Shown here: positions 62,176-64,000 of the stretch, piece after piece | Layout of the letters: every line of letters begins with the position of its first letter | Numbering within the stretch: position 1 is the stretch's first letter | Assembly (NCBI RefSeq): GCF_006337125.1 | Contig: NZ_CP040887.1 | Span: 3,100,001-3,164,000, forward strand | Reading direction: 5' to 3' | DNA length: 64,000 nucleotides | Origin: Serinicoccus chungangensis | GTDB lineage: Bacteria > Actinomycetota > Actinomycetes > Actinomycetales > Dermatophilaceae | Translations under genes and position numbers: made by a program | Notes under the pieces: generated by a model | What the model saw: the letters and a program-made list of their open reading frames with translations, nothing else | Databases searched by the model: none | Told to the model about the DNA's origin: nothing

Positions 62176-62787
62176 TCAGCCGCGCCCGGAGTCGAGGCGG
62201 CGCACCACGGCCCACACGGCCGGGAAGATCGCGGCGGCGATGCCGGCCTTGATGATGCCGGGCACGATGAAGGGGGTGATGCCCACGGCGGCGATCGCGG
62301 CCAGGTCGCTCATGCCGAGGATGCCGGCCATGTAGGGCACGCCGACGAGGAAGGGCGCGGCGGTGGCGAGCAGGAAGCCGACCATGGCCAGCCCGACGTG
62401 CCGGTCCCACGCGCGCTCCGCGGCCCAGCCGGCGATGGCGGCCGCGGCGACGAACCCGATGATGAACCCGAACGACGGGGCGAGGAGGTAGGCCGGTCCG
62501 CCCGCACCGCCGGCGAAGATCGGCGCGCCCGCCAGGCCCGCGAAGAGGTAGGTCGTCAGGGCCGCGGCACCCCGCCGCATCCCCAGCGCCGACCCGACGA
62601 GCATGACGCCCAGGGTCTGGCCGGTGATCGGGACCGGGCCGATGCGGAGCTCGACGAGGGCCAGCAGCGAGACCACGACCACGCCGCCGGCGACGAGCCC
62701 GACGTCCGTGAGGACCCCGCGCCGCGGCAGCAGCCGGTCGGCGAGGACGAGCGAGGGGGTGTGGGACGAGGCGGAGGCGGTCGACAT
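62176..62787 (-). CDS. bioY: Biotin transporter BioY (ECF-type S component)
   Basis: The 203-residue protein has about six membrane helices and the BioY pattern: LRIGPVPITGQTLGVMLVGSALGMRRGA, FAGLAGAPIFAGGAGGPAYLLAPSFGFIIGF, YMAGILG and GITPFIVPGIIKAGIAAAIFP. BioY binds biotin and either works with an energy-coupling ECF ATPase/T component or alone; no such gene is adjacent. ATG 62787 follows CATCCT by seven bases, so a leaderless start is likely; a longer frame upstream is unsupported. It is convergent with the coiled-coil gene and divergent from pfkA. Confidence 0.93.
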   Translation of the reverse strand: MSTASASSHTPSLVLADRLLPRRGVLTDVGLVAGGVVVVSLLALVELRIGPVPITGQTLGVMLVGSALGMRRGAAALTTYLFAGLAGAPIFAGGAGGPAYLLAPSFGFIIGFVAAAAIAGWAAERAWDRHVGLAMVGFLLATAAPFLVGVPYMAGILGMSDLAAIAAVGITPFIVPGIIKAGIAAAIFPAVWAVVRRLDSGRG

Positions 62788-62867
62788 GGGGCACAGGATG
62801 CCACAGGCGCACCGGCGCGGCGGGCCACCACGACCGCCGCCGCGGACCTCGGGCGACTGGCACCCCG

Positions 62868-62932
62868 GTGACGTCACGTCATACCCTGGACCCGCACTGG
62901 CGCCGGTCACCGCCCTCCGGGGTGGCCGGCGC
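62868..62932 (+). promoter_or_regulatory. pfkA promoter with spacer palindrome and leader hairpin
   Basis: GTGACGTCAC (62868-62877) is a perfect palindrome just upstream of TACCCT (62882-62887), the likely -10. Downstream, GCGCCGGTCACC (62900-62911) pairs with 62921-62932 (one G-T pair), a 12-bp hairpin in the roughly 80-base leader before the ribosome site GAAGGA. Confidence 0.5.
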
Positions 62933-62975
62933 GATGTCGTTGCCGCCCCTGTGAGACCCCGACGAAGGACACTGC

Positions 62976-63995
62976 ATGAAGATCGGCCTGCTGACCTCGG
63001 GTGGTGACTGCCCCGGCCTCAACGCCGTCATCCGCGGGGTGGTCCTCAAGGGCGACCGGATCTACGAGCACGAGTTCGTGGGCATCAAGGACGGCTTCCG
63101 CGGCCTCGTCGAGGACGACATCGTCCCGCTGCCGCGCAAGCGGGTCCGCGGCCTGTCCAAGGTCGGCGGCACCATCCTCGGCACCTCCCGGATCAGCCCG
63201 ATCCGCACCGGCGGCATCGACCGGGTCAAGGAGGTCATGGACAAGCACGAGATCGACGCGCTCGTGGCGATCGGCGGCGAGGGGACGCTGACCGTCGCCC
63301 GCATGTTCCACGACGAGGGCATCAACGTCGTCGGCGTGCCCAAGACCATCGACAACGACCTCTCCGCCACCGACCGGACCTTCGGCTTCGACACCGCGGT
63401 GTCCATCGCGACCGAGTCCATCGACCGGCTGCGCACCACCGGGGAGGCCCACTCGCGGTGCATGGTCGTGGAGGTCATGGGCCGGCACGTCGGGTGGATC
63501 GCCCTGCACGCCGGCATCGCCAGCGGCGCGCACGCGATCCTCATCCCCGAGGTGCCGGTGGCCACGGACCAGCTGTGCCAGTGGGTGCAGAACGCCATGG
63601 ACCGCGGGCGCGCGCCGACCATCGTGGTCGCCGAGGGCTTCACCTTCGCCGGGGCCGAGCAGGTCGCCAGCGACCGGGTGGACGGCTTCGGGCGACCGCT
63701 GCTCGGCGGGATCGGCGAGGCGGTGACCCGGGCCATCGAGGAGCGCACCGGCATCGAGACCCGCAACACGACGCTGGGCCACCTGCAGCGCGGCGGCGTG
63801 CCGAGCTCCTACGACCGGGTGCTGGCCACCCGCTTCGGCACCGCCGCGATCGACTCGGTGAGCGCCAAGAAGTGGGGCACGATGGTCGCGCTGCAGGGCA
63901 TGGACATCGTCAACGTCAACCTGCGCGACGCGACCAGCGAGCTCAAGATCGTCCCCCGCGACCAGTGGGACGAAGCCGCCATCATGTTCGGCTGA
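62976..63995 (+). CDS. pfkA: 6-phosphofructokinase
   Basis: PfkA phosphorylates fructose 6-phosphate to the 1,6-bisphosphate, the committed step of glycolysis. The 339-residue protein has LTSGGDCPGLNAVIRG (donor loop), LVAIGGEGTLTVA, VPKTIDNDL (catalytic Asp in TIDND), VMGRHVGWIA, VVAEGF and GHLQRGGVPS. Gly rather than Asp after GGE points to ATP as donor, while the Lys in PKTIDND is shared with pyrophosphate-type enzymes; the combination is typical of the actinobacterial group, as I recall. ATG 62976 follows GAAGGA. The promoter region has a palindrome and leader hairpin that may mediate control. The stop lies five bases before the window edge. Confidence 0.96.
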   Translation: MKIGLLTSGGDCPGLNAVIRGVVLKGDRIYEHEFVGIKDGFRGLVEDDIVPLPRKRVRGLSKVGGTILGTSRISPIRTGGIDRVKEVMDKHEIDALVAIGGEGTLTVARMFHDEGINVVGVPKTIDNDLSATDRTFGFDTAVSIATESIDRLRTTGEAHSRCMVVEVMGRHVGWIALHAGIASGAHAILIPEVPVATDQLCQWVQNAMDRGRAPTIVVAEGFTFAGAEQVASDRVDGFGRPLLGGIGEAVTRAIEERTGIETRNTTLGHLQRGGVPSSYDRVLATRFGTAAIDSVSAKKWGTMVALQGMDIVNVNLRDATSELKIVPRDQWDEAAIMFG

Positions 63996-64000
63996 GCCCG

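Overview
The window is very GC-rich throughout (clearly above 70% by eye). Genes are short-spaced and often overlap by 1 to 4 bases, GTG/TTG starts are common, and many starts lie 6-8 bases behind a TANNNT box with no Shine-Dalgarno. This points to a high-GC actinobacterium. Gene content (MraY, class F-type sortase, DtxR-like DNA motif, actinobacterial PfkA, CGNR regulator) fits Micrococcales, perhaps an Intrasporangiaceae/Ornithinimicrobium-like genus; the genus is a guess. I see no rRNA, tRNA, CRISPR, IS element or prophage.

Layout. 1-6150 (minus): edge of a lipoprotein gene, tandem hairpins, a MacB/LolD-type ABC exporter pair and a NarL-type two-component pair. 6228-15795 (mostly minus): histidine utilisation in two blocks, amidohydrolase-hutF-hutI and hutH-hutU-yjiH. 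hutH carries a 3' frameshift, and a YbaK and a PPOX gene lie between the blocks. 15972-18441: glutamine amidotransferase and ASCH genes firing from one overlapping bidirectional -10, then an oxidoreductase. 18547-27048 (plus): glycogen phosphorylase, a NagZ-like lipoprotein, IclR regulator, CNT nucleoside transporter, a stand-alone mraY and a quinone oxidoreductase. 27049-34980: a 19-bp tandem array, Nudix, FAD dehydrogenase, membrane phosphoesterase, ThpR, DsbA-like, VTT protein, carbamate kinase and YciI. 34995-36118: a ~1-kb cassette (ribbon-helix-helix protein plus VOC protein) between 61-bp direct repeats that contain a 22-bp minisatellite. 36100-43839: PLP enzyme, CGNR regulator divergent from an EamA exporter with a four-half-site operator, DUF4230, S10 and M3 peptidases. 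43852-47646: MarR regulator divergent from an RND exporter. 47679-52286 (minus): an unusual three-gene operon of a PaaK-like adenylate-forming enzyme, a small ABM-like protein and an acyltransferase-nitroreductase fusion. 52490-63995: C39-like peptidase, G6PDH-like paralogue, VIT transporter, MFS exporter, a sortase with its probable substrate, a cation antiporter, methyltransferase, coiled-coil protein, BioY and PfkA.

As a system, the hut genes take histidine to urocanate (HutH), imidazolonepropionate (HutU), formiminoglutamate (HutI) and N-formylglutamate (HutF). An M20 amidohydrolase probably replaces HutG, and YjiH probably imports or exchanges a substrate. GlgP, PfkA and the G6PDH-like protein concern glycogen and sugar phosphates. 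MraY, NagZ-like and sortase genes concern the cell envelope.

The strongest unexplained signal is at DNA level. The octamer GGCATACC/GGTATGCC recurs about 30 times by eye (14 times as the decamer ACGGCATACC) in all reading frames and between genes. The expectation at this base composition is about two octamers and far below one decamer. Other candidates for something new are the repeat-flanked RHH-VOC cassette and the PaaK/ABM/acyltransferase-nitroreductase operon.
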